Position numbers and translations under genes: made by a program. A model generated the notes under the pieces. The model had not been told where the DNA came from and made no database searches. It saw only the letters and a list, made by a program, of their open reading frames with translations. 51,285 nt of DNA from Ktedonobacterales bacterium (lineage in GTDB: Bacteria; Chloroflexota; Ktedonobacteria; Ktedonobacterales; JADMIN01). The stretch lies in NCBI GenBank assembly GCA_025935195.1, contig JAICVS010000015.1:1-51285 (forward strand), read 5' to 3'. Below, one piece after another: positions 18,058 to 25,534 of this stretch (its first letter is position 1; the number at the start of each line of letters is the position of its first letter).

Positions 18058-18126
18058 TGTCTCCCGTGAACGCGATTGGGGTCGTTGAGTTGAAATGCAG
18101 CAAGGGCTGAGGATGCGGCCTTTCCC

Positions 18127-18155
18127 TTGACATCTCATCTGTTTCATGGTAAATT
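18127..18155 (+). promoter_or_regulatory. Candidate promoter of the ABC-F gene
   Basis: TTGACA (18127-18132), 17-nt spacer, TAAATT (18150-18155). It is divergent from the arsR promoter and would give a leader of about 370 nt before the ABC-F start. Confidence 0.55.
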
Positions 18156-18161
18156 AGTTCT

Positions 18162-18528
18162 ATCAACGTGGCGCCACCCCGCGCCGTCAGCACCTTGAAC
18201 AACCGCATACCGCGCCAACTATCGCCACTCGCACCCGCCGGCAACCGCAAACCTAGCAGCGTGGACGCATCCCCAACCGCGCCCATCCGTGCCGTTTTTG
18301 CCACCCACCGTGCCACATCTTGCCGCGGCGTTGCCGTTTTTGCCACCCAGAACGCGAAACGTCACATTGCCACAAGCGGCAAACCGGCTTGAATCCAGCG
18401 TTTGAGAGGAGGATACCCCCGACACGAGGCTGAAAAGCGGCAAAAACGGCAATGTTCACTACTCCAGTTAACATTGCCGTACCACCCGCCTTGCGCGGCG
18501 CCCGCCCGTCGCGTACACTGGAGCAGCC
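18162..18528 (+). promoter_or_regulatory. ABC-F leader with competing hairpins
   Basis: No gene is seen in these 367 nt. Two upstream copies of TGCCGTTTTTGCC (18290-18302 and 18332-18344) are each complementary to GGCAAAAACGGCA (18439-18451). That same segment also forms an 11-bp hairpin with AACATTGCCGT (arms 18446-18456 and 18470-18480). The two pairings exclude each other, the architecture of an attenuator, but no T-run follows the hairpin, so a translational or DNA-operator role is also possible. Confidence 0.45.
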
Positions 18529-20436
18529 ATGTCCACCGCCGTCATCACCGATCTCACCAAACATTTCGGCGCCGAGCTGATCTTCGCCGGCGTCTCCTTC
18601 CGCGTCGAGGCCCACGACCGCATCGGTCTGGTGGGCCCCAACGGCGCGGGCAAATCCACCCTCCTCAACCTGCTCGCCGGCCTCCTTGAGCCAGACGCTG
18701 GCTCCGTCGCCTACGCGCGCGGCATCGCCGTCGGCTACCTGCCCCAGATCGCCGATTTCCACCCCGCCCACACCCTCTACGACGAGATGCTCACCGTCTT
18801 CGCGCGCGTCCACGCCTGGGATGCCGAGCTGGTGGCGCTGGCCGCGCGCATGGGCGATCCCGACCTGCTGGCCCAGCCAGAAGAATATAGCGCCGTCCTC
18901 GAACGCTACGCCGACCTCCAACACCAGATCGAGCACGCCGGCGGCTACACCATCGAATCGCAGATCCGCCGCGTGCTGGACGGCCTCGGCTTCACCCGCG
19001 AGCAACAGGCCGCCCCCGCCACCCAGCTCAGCGGCGGCCAGCAGACGCGCGCCGCCCTTGGCAAGCTGCTGCTGCAAGAGCCGGATCTGTTGCTGCTGGA
19101 CGAGCCGACCAACCACCTCGACCTCGCCGCCCTCGAATGGCTCGAAGGCTACCTCACCTCCTGGCACGGCGCCGTGATCGTCGTCTCGCACGACCGCTAC
19201 TTCCTCGACCGCGTCACCACCCGCACCATCGAGCTCGTCCGCGCGCGCGCCGAGGAGTATCCCGGCAACTACACCAAGTACCTCCAGCTCCGCGGCGAGC
19301 GTCTCACCCGCTGGGCCAAAGAGTACGAGGAGCAACAGGAGTACATCGCCCGCACCGAAGAGTTCATCCGCCGCTACAAAGCCGGCCAGCGCAGCAAAGA
19401 GGCGCGCGGCCGCCAGACCTTGCTGGACCGCATGGAGCGTATCGAGCGCCCCCCGGCCGACGAATCGCTCAAATTCAGCTTCGGCGCCGCCATCCAATCC
19501 GGCCAGACCGTCCTCACCACCGACCGGCTCATCGTCGGCTACGACGGTTCCGACCGCGGCGCTGGCCTGCGCGTCGCCGTCGCCGACACCGAGGTCCGTC
19601 GCGGCGAGCGCATCGGCCTGCTCGGCCCCAACGGCGCCGGCAAAACCACCCTGCTGCGCACCATCATCGGCCGCCTCCAGCCGCTGGAAGGCCGCGCCGC
19701 GCTCGGCCACAACGTCCAGATCGGTTACTACGCCCAGACCCACGAGAATCTTAACCTCCGCGCCACCGTCCTTGATGAGATTCGCCGCGCCAGCCAGCTC
19801 AGCGAGGAGGGCGCGCGCAGCTTCCTCGGCCGCTTCCTCTTCAGTGGCGACGACGTGTTCAAGCCGGTCGGCGCCCTCAGCGGTGGCGAGCGCAGCCGCG
19901 TCGCCCTCGCCAAGCTCACCCTCCAGGGCGCGAACTTCCTCATCCTGGACGAGCCAACCAACCACCTCGATCTGCCTGCTCGCCAGGTGCTCGAAGCCAT
20001 CCTCGCCGGCTACGACGGCACGATGATCTTCGTCTCACACGACCGCTACTTCGTGGACGCCCTCGCCACCAAGCTATGGATGCTCGAAGACGGCGCGATC
20101 ACCGTCCACGACGGCAACTACACGCGCTACCGCCTGCGCCGCCAGCAAGCCGAGGCCGTCGCCCAGGTCCAGGCGACACGTGCCGCCGCCGTCGCCCGTA
20201 CCGTCGCCAACACCGCTACCGCGCGCGCCTCCCGTTCGCCGGCCGCTCGCACCGCCGAGACCGTCGAAGGTGAGATCGGCCGCCTCGAAGCCGATCTCGC
20301 CCGCTTGGAGCGCGAGCTGGCCGAGGCCAGCGCCGCCGCCGACGTAGACCGCATCACCACCCTCGCGGACGACTACGAGCAGGACAAAGCCCAGCTCGTC
20401 GCGCTCTATGAGGAGTGGCAGAAGCTGGCAAGCTGA
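18529..20436 (+). CDS. ABC-F family ATPase (ribosome-associated type)
   Basis: A 635-residue soluble protein with two ABC domains and no membrane helices. The first domain has Walker [10 protein letters not shown], signature [15 protein letters not shown] and Walker [13 protein letters not shown]; the second has [24 protein letters not shown] and [12 protein letters not shown]. Between them (about residues 245-320) is the charged linker ([20 protein letters not shown]) that reaches into the ribosome in this family. A C-terminal coiled coil ([18 protein letters not shown]) follows, as in Uup/YdiF-type proteins. It probably acts on stalled or initiating ribosomes; antibiotic protection is possible but not shown. 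The start has only a weak GGAG site. Confidence 0.93.
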   Translation: MSTAVITDLTKHFGAELIFAGVSFRVEAHDRIGLVGPNGAGKSTLLNLLAGLLEPDAGSVAYARGIAVGYLPQIADFHPAHTLYDEMLTVFARVHAWDAELVALAARMGDPDLLAQPEEYSAVLERYADLQHQIEHAGGYTIESQIRRVLDGLGFTREQQAAPATQLSGGQQTRAALGKLLLQEPDLLLLDEPTNHLDLAALEWLEGYLTSWHGAVIVVSHDRYFLDRVTTRTIELVRARAEEYPGNYTKYLQLRGERLTRWAKEYEEQQEYIARTEEFIRRYKAGQRSKEARGRQTLLDRMERIERPPADESLKFSFGAAIQSGQTVLTTDRLIVGYDGSDRGAGLRVAVADTEVRRGERIGLLGPNGAGKTTLLRTIIGRLQPLEGRAALGHNVQIGYYAQTHENLNLRATVLDEIRRASQLSEEGARSFLGRFLFSGDDVFKPVGALSGGERSRVALAKLTLQGANFLILDEPTNHLDLPARQVLEAILAGYDGTMIFVSHDRYFVDALATKLWMLEDGAITVHDGNYTRYRLRRQQAEAVAQVQATRAAAVARTVANTATARASRSPAARTAETVEGEIGRLEADLARLERELAEASAAADVDRITTLADDYEQDKAQLVALYEEWQKLAS

Positions 20437-20445
20437 TCAGTCGCT

Positions 20446-20490
20446 TTCCCCTCTCCTTGCGTGGAGAGGGGTCGGGGGTGAGGAACCTCC
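20446..20490 (+). repeat. Palindromic repeat, family copy D
   Basis: Forward copy between the ABC-F gene and coaE: stem CCCCTCTCC / GGAGAGGGG around TTGCGT, followed by TCGGGGGTGAGGAACCTCC. It begins 10 bp after the ABC-F stop codon. Confidence 0.85.
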
Positions 20491-20518
20491 GTCGCATGAT
20501 GCCAGGGGGAGACAGGTC

Positions 20519-21124
20519 ATGCCCTACATCCTCGGCCTGACGGGCAACATCGCCAGCGGCAAGACGACCATCGGCCTGATGCTGCTCGAGCTCGGCGCCA
20601 GCGTCTATGTGGACGCCGACCACGTCGTCCACGAGCTATACCTGCCCGGCCGCCCGCTCGTCACCCCGTTGCGCGCCGCCTTCGGCCCCTCCATCCTCGA
20701 TCCAGCCGGCGGTGTAGATCACCGCGCGCTCGGCGCCATCGTCTTTGGCGACCATGAGCAGTTGCGCCGGCTCGAAGCCATCGTCCACCCCGCCGTCCAG
20801 ACGGCCCTCGTCGAGCGGCTGCGCACGCTGGGGTCGGATGACATCGGCGTCTTAGACGCGGTGAAGCTGGTGGAGTCCGGCTACGCCCCGCTCTGCCACG
20901 GCCTCTGGCTCGTCATCTGCCCGCCCGACGTACAGATCGAGCGCCTGATGCGCACGCGCGACCTCAGTGAAGCCGAGGCCCGCCTGCGCCTCGCCGCCCA
21001 GCCGGATGTCGCGTCCAAGCGCGCCGCCGCCACCGCGATCATTGATAACTCCGGCTCGCTGGACGACCTGCGCCGCCAGGTCACAGTCGCCTGGGCCCGC
21101 TTCACCGCCTCCATCAGCCGCTAG
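20519..21124 (+). CDS. coaE: Dephospho-CoA kinase
   Basis: A 201-residue P-loop kinase that phosphorylates the 3' hydroxyl of dephospho-CoA, the last step of coenzyme A synthesis. The P-loop is GLTGNIASGKTT; VDADHVVHELY is the typical DAD segment, and RLEAIVHPAV, DAVKLVESGYAPLC and QIERLMRTRDLSEAEA follow in family order. ATG 20519 has AGGGGGA upstream. It is separated from the ABC-F gene only by repeat copy D, so co-transcription is likely. Confidence 0.93.
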   Translation: MPYILGLTGNIASGKTTIGLMLLELGASVYVDADHVVHELYLPGRPLVTPLRAAFGPSILDPAGGVDHRALGAIVFGDHEQLRRLEAIVHPAVQTALVERLRTLGSDDIGVLDAVKLVESGYAPLCHGLWLVICPPDVQIERLMRTRDLSEAEARLRLAAQPDVASKRAAATAIIDNSGSLDDLRRQVTVAWARFTASISR

Positions 21125-21251
21125 AGAGGATTCGTCATACTAGCATCGCGCACGCTCGCACGGCGCCCCGCGCTCTGTGCTCCCTCTCAACACCTGAGCC
21201 GGCGCGGCGCGGGCAGGGAGTTGCTGGGCCGGCTGGCCCCGGGTATCCGCG

Positions 21252-21767
21252 CTAGCTGAGCGTGACGGGGTCGGCGCCCTGTGGCATGGGTAGCGGGAAG
21301 GCGAGCATACCAGAGTCGTCCGCGGCGAATGGGGTGTGTGGGGCGAGTGTGGGCAGCTCGACGCCAAGCGCCGCCTCACGCTTTTCGGCGCGGCGGCGGG
21401 CAGCCAACGCACGCTGCGCGCGCACGAGCCGCACGCCGGCCTGGGCCAGCGCCTCGACGAGCTGATCGTGCCGCCCGCGCGCCTCGCCTGCGCTCTGGCT
21501 GCGAATCTCGTAGAGTGACTGGCGCACCATCACGAGGTAGCCGCGCGACACGGGATAGGCGCCAGTGAGGTAGGCTGTGCCAGCGCGGGTTTCGCGCAGG
21601 GTCGCGACGACGTAATCGTAGCCGTCGGCGGAGATCACGCGGTGGCGGGCGGTCTCGCCACGATAGGGTGCGCAGGTGCGCACGGTGCCGGCGGGGGGCT
21701 GCATGCTGGAGAGGATACGGTCGGCCTGAGATGCCTGGGAGGTCTGCGCGCGGGCGCTGCGAGCCAT
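21252..21767 (-). CDS. Hypothetical protein
   Basis: A 171-residue protein I do not recognise. It has a polar N-terminus rich in Ala, Ser and Gln, then a central stretch that looks like a folded beta/alpha segment (GYDYVVATLRETRAGTAYLT, GYLVMVRQSLYEIRSQS), a basic helix (VRAQRALAARRRAEKREAAL) and a Pro-rich tail. There is no signal peptide, membrane segment or metal motif. ATG 21767 follows GAGGG at 8 nt; GTG 21785 is possible. It is isolated between coaE and the response regulator. Confidence 0.6.
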   Translation of the reverse strand: MARSARAQTSQASQADRILSSMQPPAGTVRTCAPYRGETARHRVISADGYDYVVATLRETRAGTAYLTGAYPVSRGYLVMVRQSLYEIRSQSAGEARGRHDQLVEALAQAGVRLVRAQRALAARRRAEKREAALGVELPTLAPHTPFAADDSGMLAFPLPMPQGADPVTLS

Positions 21768-22328
21768 CGTTGATTCCCTCTTCACTCAGTGGGATGTGGA
21801 GAAGTCCAGGTGAGGGAGGATGATCACACCGCGCGCCCGCCGACGCTGCTCTCCGCGTTGTCTGGTGTTGGTGCGTGCCATGTAGGCTGAGTCGGCCACT
21901 GAGCCACGAATCTGCCGGCGCGCGGGCGGGAGCGGGTCGTCTTGTGCTCGGCATGCGGGCGCGCGGAGTCTGGGCATGGCGGTGCGAGATGGAATGGAGA
22001 GCATGGGCCAGGCTGGATGGGGAAGGCAACGGCGGTGATATAGTCTCTGCCCCTCATTAGTGCAAAGCGAGCGATGGGCGGAGCGGTCGCGCGTGCGGTA
22101 CCTTTGGTGTATGATGCTGCTTCGGGACAGGTTGCTGCCGTTCGTTGGCTCCCCGGCATGCAAGCCGGGGGAATCCCCGTGGTGATGAGACTGAGCCGGC
22201 TGAGAGTTCGCTGAGAGTCGCGGTGCGTGGGGTCCGCACGTCTTGTTGCGACTCCAGGCCACATATATAATGGCCGCGATGAGTGGCCGCGACGACGGGG
22301 TGTGCCAGGCGCGGGATGGCGCGGCGGC
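21768..22328. other. Intergenic region with hairpin and promoter
   Basis: About 560 bp with no convincing gene. It contains a perfect hairpin at 22151-22170 (CCCCGGC, 6-nt loop, GCCGGGG) followed by GAATCCCCGTGG, which resembles subterminal structures of IS605-type elements, and the promoter at 22243-22271. Confidence 0.5.
22243..22271 (+). promoter_or_regulatory. Promoter of the OmpR-type regulator
   Basis: TTGTTG (22243-22248), 17-nt spacer, perfect TATAAT (22266-22271), about 58 bp before the chosen start codon. Confidence 0.65.
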
Positions 22329-23126
22329 ATGCGGGACGATCGCGAGGAGATCGCGAGGAGGCCGCGGGTGGATCAGCGGGGCGGCACAGGCGCGAGCGGC
22401 GGCCGGGCGGGAGCGGGGGAGGATACGCGGCCGCGGCTGCTCGTGATTGACGACGAGCAGAGCATCGTGGACTTCATCCGCCTCGGCATGCGCTACGAGG
22501 GCTTCCGTGTCGAGGAGGCCGGTGACGGCGTGATGGGCTTCGACCTGGCGCAGCGGCTGCTGCCGCGGTTGATCATCCTGGATGTCATGCTCCCTGGTAT
22601 GGACGGAATCGAGGTTTGCCAGCGCTTGCGCGAGAGTGAGGCCACCGCCGACATTCCGATCCTGATGCTGACGGCCAAAGACGAGGTGCGCGACCGTGTG
22701 ACCGGGCTGGAGAGCGGCGCGGACGACTATCTGACCAAGCCGTTCAGCTTCGAGGAGCTGGCGGCGCGGGTGCGCGCGCTGCTGCGGCGGCAGCAGCGGG
22801 TGGTGGCGGCGGGCGGGCCGGGCGGGCGGACGCTGCGGGTGGCTGATCTGAGCCTGGACGAAGCGGCGCGCGAGGTGCATCGCGGCGAGCGGCTGATCGA
22901 GCTGACGGCCACCGAGTATAACCTGCTGCACCTGTTCATGACGCACCCGCGCCAGGTGCTCGACCGCCAGACCATCCTCAATCGTGTCTGGGGCTACGAC
23001 TTCATGGGCGAGACGAACATCATCGAGGTCTACGTGCGCTACCTGCGCGAGAAGATCGAAGACGAGCCGAGTAATCCGAAGCTGATCCAGACCGTACGGG
23101 GCGTCGGCTACGTTCTGAAGGGGTGA
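22329..23126 (+). CDS. OmpR/PhoB-family response regulator
   Basis: A 265-residue two-domain regulator. After a polar N-terminus of about 35 residues, the receiver domain has LLVIDDEQS (acidic pocket), LIILDVMLPGMDG (phospho-acceptor Asp), MLTAKD and the conserved Lys in DDYLTKPFSFEEL. The C-terminal winged helix shows ELTATEYNLLHLFMTHP, RVWGYDF and VYVRYLREKIE, with TVRGVGYVL at the end. The start is uncertain because no strong ribosome site is visible. Its partner kinase begins about 210 bp downstream, beyond a tnpB scar. Confidence 0.94.
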   Translation: MRDDREEIARRPRVDQRGGTGASGGRAGAGEDTRPRLLVIDDEQSIVDFIRLGMRYEGFRVEEAGDGVMGFDLAQRLLPRLIILDVMLPGMDGIEVCQRLRESEATADIPILMLTAKDEVRDRVTGLESGADDYLTKPFSFEELAARVRALLRRQQRVVAAGGPGGRTLRVADLSLDEAAREVHRGERLIELTATEYNLLHLFMTHPRQVLDRQTILNRVWGYDFMGETNIIEVYVRYLREKIEDEPSNPKLIQTVRGVGYVLKG

Positions 23127-23138
23127 CAATGAGAAATC

Positions 23139-23303
23139 ATCCGGGATCTCAACGCGGCCATCAATCTGAGCAAAGCTCGCCGGGAGTTCCTCGGAGAGTC
23201 GAAACGCCTGTGGAGGGGGGAGCGCTGGCCGGCGTCGTCCGACGTCGGTGAAACTGCCCTCGGTGAAGCAGGAACCAGACACGCCTTATTCCCCGTGGAA
23301 TAA
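23139..23303 (+). pseudogene. tnpB remnant (3' end of an IS605-type gene)
   Basis: Fifty-four codons plus TAA reading IRDLNAAINLSKARREFLGE, then WPASSDVGETALGEAGTRHA. This is the C-terminus typical of IS200/IS605 TnpB (OrfB) proteins: RDLNAAIN carries the last RuvC-like Asp/Asn motif, and GETALGEAGT is the usual tail. Nothing upstream of this motif is left; the sequence switches to the response regulator gene. TnpB is an RNA-guided nuclease; this piece cannot be active. The guide-RNA region of such elements overlaps this end of the gene, so part of it may survive. Confidence 0.75.
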
Positions 23304-23336
23304 TACGGTCGGTTCTGGAGAACGGCTAGCACACAC

Positions 23337-25172
23337 ATGGCGCACTCACCATCCCCTTCCCCCCCTTCCCCCCCTCCCGCGCCGCCCTCGCCCGCCGGGC
23401 GCGAGCCGCGCCGTGAGCCGGCGCCAACGACAGCGCCGGCCGCCGCTGGACCGCCCGCACCGTATGAGGGTGCGCCGTCTCGCGGCGACACGATGGAGCG
23501 GGCGCGCGGCGGGAGTGGGCAGGGGCGCTGGCGCCGCCTGCGCTGGCGCCTGGCGCTGATCAACGCTGGTATGCTCACCGCGATTCTGCTGGTGCTGGGC
23601 GTCGGGCTGAACTTCGCCATCAGCTCGGTGATGTACGCGGAGGAGCTGACACGCTTCGAGAGCGAGGCCAAGGCGCAGGTCGAGATCGGCCAGCGCAACT
23701 ATGAACGGCTCGTGAACGGGGCGCCGGCGGACTGCGCCGGGGCGATCAGCTATCAGCAGGCATTCGCGCAGGAGATCGCCGCGCCGCTGCAAACCACCTT
23801 CCCATCGATCACCTCGGTCTATCTGCTCGACCAGTCGGGTGCGGTGCTGGCGCCGGAAGGCGCGGCCGCGGCCGTGGGCGACCGGGCGCCCGCGCTGCAG
23901 ACGACGGCACTGCTGAAGCTGGCGGCAGACGTGCGCACGCATCCGTCGCCGGGCGTCGGGTTCCTGGCGGCGCAGACGTATCGCACGAGCGACGCGGGCG
24001 GGCAGCGCATCGGCGTGGTGCTGATCGCGGAACGCTACCGCACCATCAACAGATGTCTCAGGGCAACCAACTCGGCCGTCGGCATCGTGCAGGTGATCAC
24101 CGACTTCTCCGGCATTCGCGCGACGCTCGCCCGTGTGCAATTGCTGCTGCTGCTGATCTTGCTGGGTGGGCTGGTGGTGGGTATGGCGGTGGGCGAGCCG
24201 CTCCTGGCGGGCGCGCTGCGCCCGCTGGCGCGCATGACGCAAGCGGCACGGCGCATCGCGGCCGGCGATCTGACGCAGCGGGTGCGCCTGCCGCATGGCG
24301 GCGACGAGATCGGCCAGCTCGCCGAGACCTTCGACGAGATGGTCGCGCGCATCGAGCAGGCCTTCGCGGCGCGGCACGCCTCGGAGGAGCGCGTGCGCCA
24401 GTTCGTGGCGGATGCCTCGCACGAGCTGCGTACGCCGCTGACCTCGATCCGCGGCTACATTGACGTGCTGCTGCGTGGGGCGAAGGACGACCCCGAGACG
24501 GCGCGGGAGGTGCTGGTGGCGACACGGCGCGAGGCGGAGCGCATGTCGCGGCTGGTCAACGATCTGCTGACGCTGGCGCGGCTGGATGCCGGGCGGCCGC
24601 TGGAAGTGCGGCCGATCGATCTGATCGCACTGGTGGGCGAGGCGGTGGATCAGGCGCGCATCCTGGCGGGGGAGCGCGAGGTGGCGCTGCGCACGGACGG
24701 CGGCGGGCGGCTGCTGGTGCGGGCCGACGCGGACCGGCTGAAGCAGGTGTTACTGGCGCTGCTGGACAATGCGCTGAAGTATGGGCGGAGCGACGTCGGC
24801 GGCTGGGTGCGCGTGCGTGTCGGGCGCTCGGAGCGGGGCGCGTTTGTGAGCGTCAGCGATAACGGCGAGGGCATCGCGGCGGAGGATGTGCCACACATCT
24901 TCGAGCGCTTCTACCGCGTGCAGCGGGCGGCGCAGCGACGCATCACCAGCGCGCATGCCGCCGCGCGGCAAAGCGGGCTGGGAACCTTGCCCGACGTGAC
25001 GCCGCACGACAGTGTGCGCGCGACGGCGCGGCGCGAGGGATCGGGGCTGGGGTTGGCAATCGCGCGGGCCATCGTGAGCGCGCACGGCGGGACGCTCTCA
25101 GTGCAGAGTCAGCTCGGCGCCGGCACGACCTTCACCGTCGAGCTGCCGCCGGGGGCGCCATCGGCTGGCTGA
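23337..25172 (+). CDS. HAMP-domain sensor histidine kinase
   Basis: A 611-residue membrane kinase, the probable partner of the OmpR-type regulator. A Pro/Ala-rich cytoplasmic tail is followed by a first membrane helix (about residues 75-100), an external sensor domain of about 160 residues, a second helix (LLLLLILLGGLVVGMAV), HAMP (RIAAGDLTQRVRLPHGGDEI), H-box FVADASHELRTPLTSIRGY, N-box ALLDNALKYG, G1 SDNGEGI and G2 GSGLGLAIARAIV. Between the F-box FERFYRV and G2 lies an unusual insertion of over 30 residues rich in Ala, Arg and Thr. The start is uncertain: ATG 23493, just before the first helix, is an alternative. Confidence 0.92.
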   Translation: MAHSPSPSPPSPPPAPPSPAGREPRREPAPTTAPAAAGPPAPYEGAPSRGDTMERARGGSGQGRWRRLRWRLALINAGMLTAILLVLGVGLNFAISSVMYAEELTRFESEAKAQVEIGQRNYERLVNGAPADCAGAISYQQAFAQEIAAPLQTTFPSITSVYLLDQSGAVLAPEGAAAAVGDRAPALQTTALLKLAADVRTHPSPGVGFLAAQTYRTSDAGGQRIGVVLIAERYRTINRCLRATNSAVGIVQVITDFSGIRATLARVQLLLLLILLGGLVVGMAVGEPLLAGALRPLARMTQAARRIAAGDLTQRVRLPHGGDEIGQLAETFDEMVARIEQAFAARHASEERVRQFVADASHELRTPLTSIRGYIDVLLRGAKDDPETAREVLVATRREAERMSRLVNDLLTLARLDAGRPLEVRPIDLIALVGEAVDQARILAGEREVALRTDGGGRLLVRADADRLKQVLLALLDNALKYGRSDVGGWVRVRVGRSERGAFVSVSDNGEGIAAEDVPHIFERFYRVQRAAQRRITSAHAAARQSGLGTLPDVTPHDSVRATARREGSGLGLAIARAIVSAHGGTLSVQSQLGAGTTFTVELPPGAPSAG

Positions 25173-25196
25173 TGCCACATTGCGCCGCGTCCGGTA

Positions 25197-25490
25197 TCAG
25201 CGCGGGAGCCGTGCGCCAAGCCAGATCGTGAGGGTGGCGACGGTGGTATCGTGGGGCGCCAGTTGTGAGCCATCGGGCGACCGGCGCGGCAGATTGGTGA
25301 AGCCCTGGATCAAATCCCCGCCTCGCCCTTGCGGCGGCACGAGCGTTGCCACCAGCTGATCCGTAGCGCAATCGAAGAGGACCACCGCGTGATCGGGCCG
25401 GTCGGCATCCACCGCGATCAGCTTGCCGTCCGGCCGCCAGGCCACCAGCATCCCACCGATACCGCGGGACGGAGAATGAGTGAGGGCCAC
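25197..25490 (-). pseudogene. Beta-propeller (WD40-like) C-terminal fragment
   Basis: A 97-codon frame, opened only by GTG, that reads like the last blades of a propeller: MLVAWRPDGKLIAVDA, VVLFDCATDQLVATLVPPQG and SPDGSQLAPHD...LTIWLGARLP. The SPDG and L.IW patterns are typical of WD40/TolB repeats. A stop codon lies just upstream in frame and there is no ribosome site, so this is most likely the tail of a longer gene lost by deletion. It lies between the kinase and flotillin genes, which converge on it. Confidence 0.4.
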
Positions 25491-25534
25491 CCGCGTCGCG
25501 GCGGATGGCCCTGTGTGATGTCACGCCAGCGCGG

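Noticed and set aside
18168..18392. Leader peptide of 74 codons before the ABC-F gene
   Set aside because: GTG start without ribosome site; the repeated AVFAT residues are explained by the repeated TGCCGTTTTTGCC DNA.
25172..25534. Intact beta-propeller gene after the kinase
   Set aside because: Only about 97 codons are open, with no proper start, so it is reported as a fragment.
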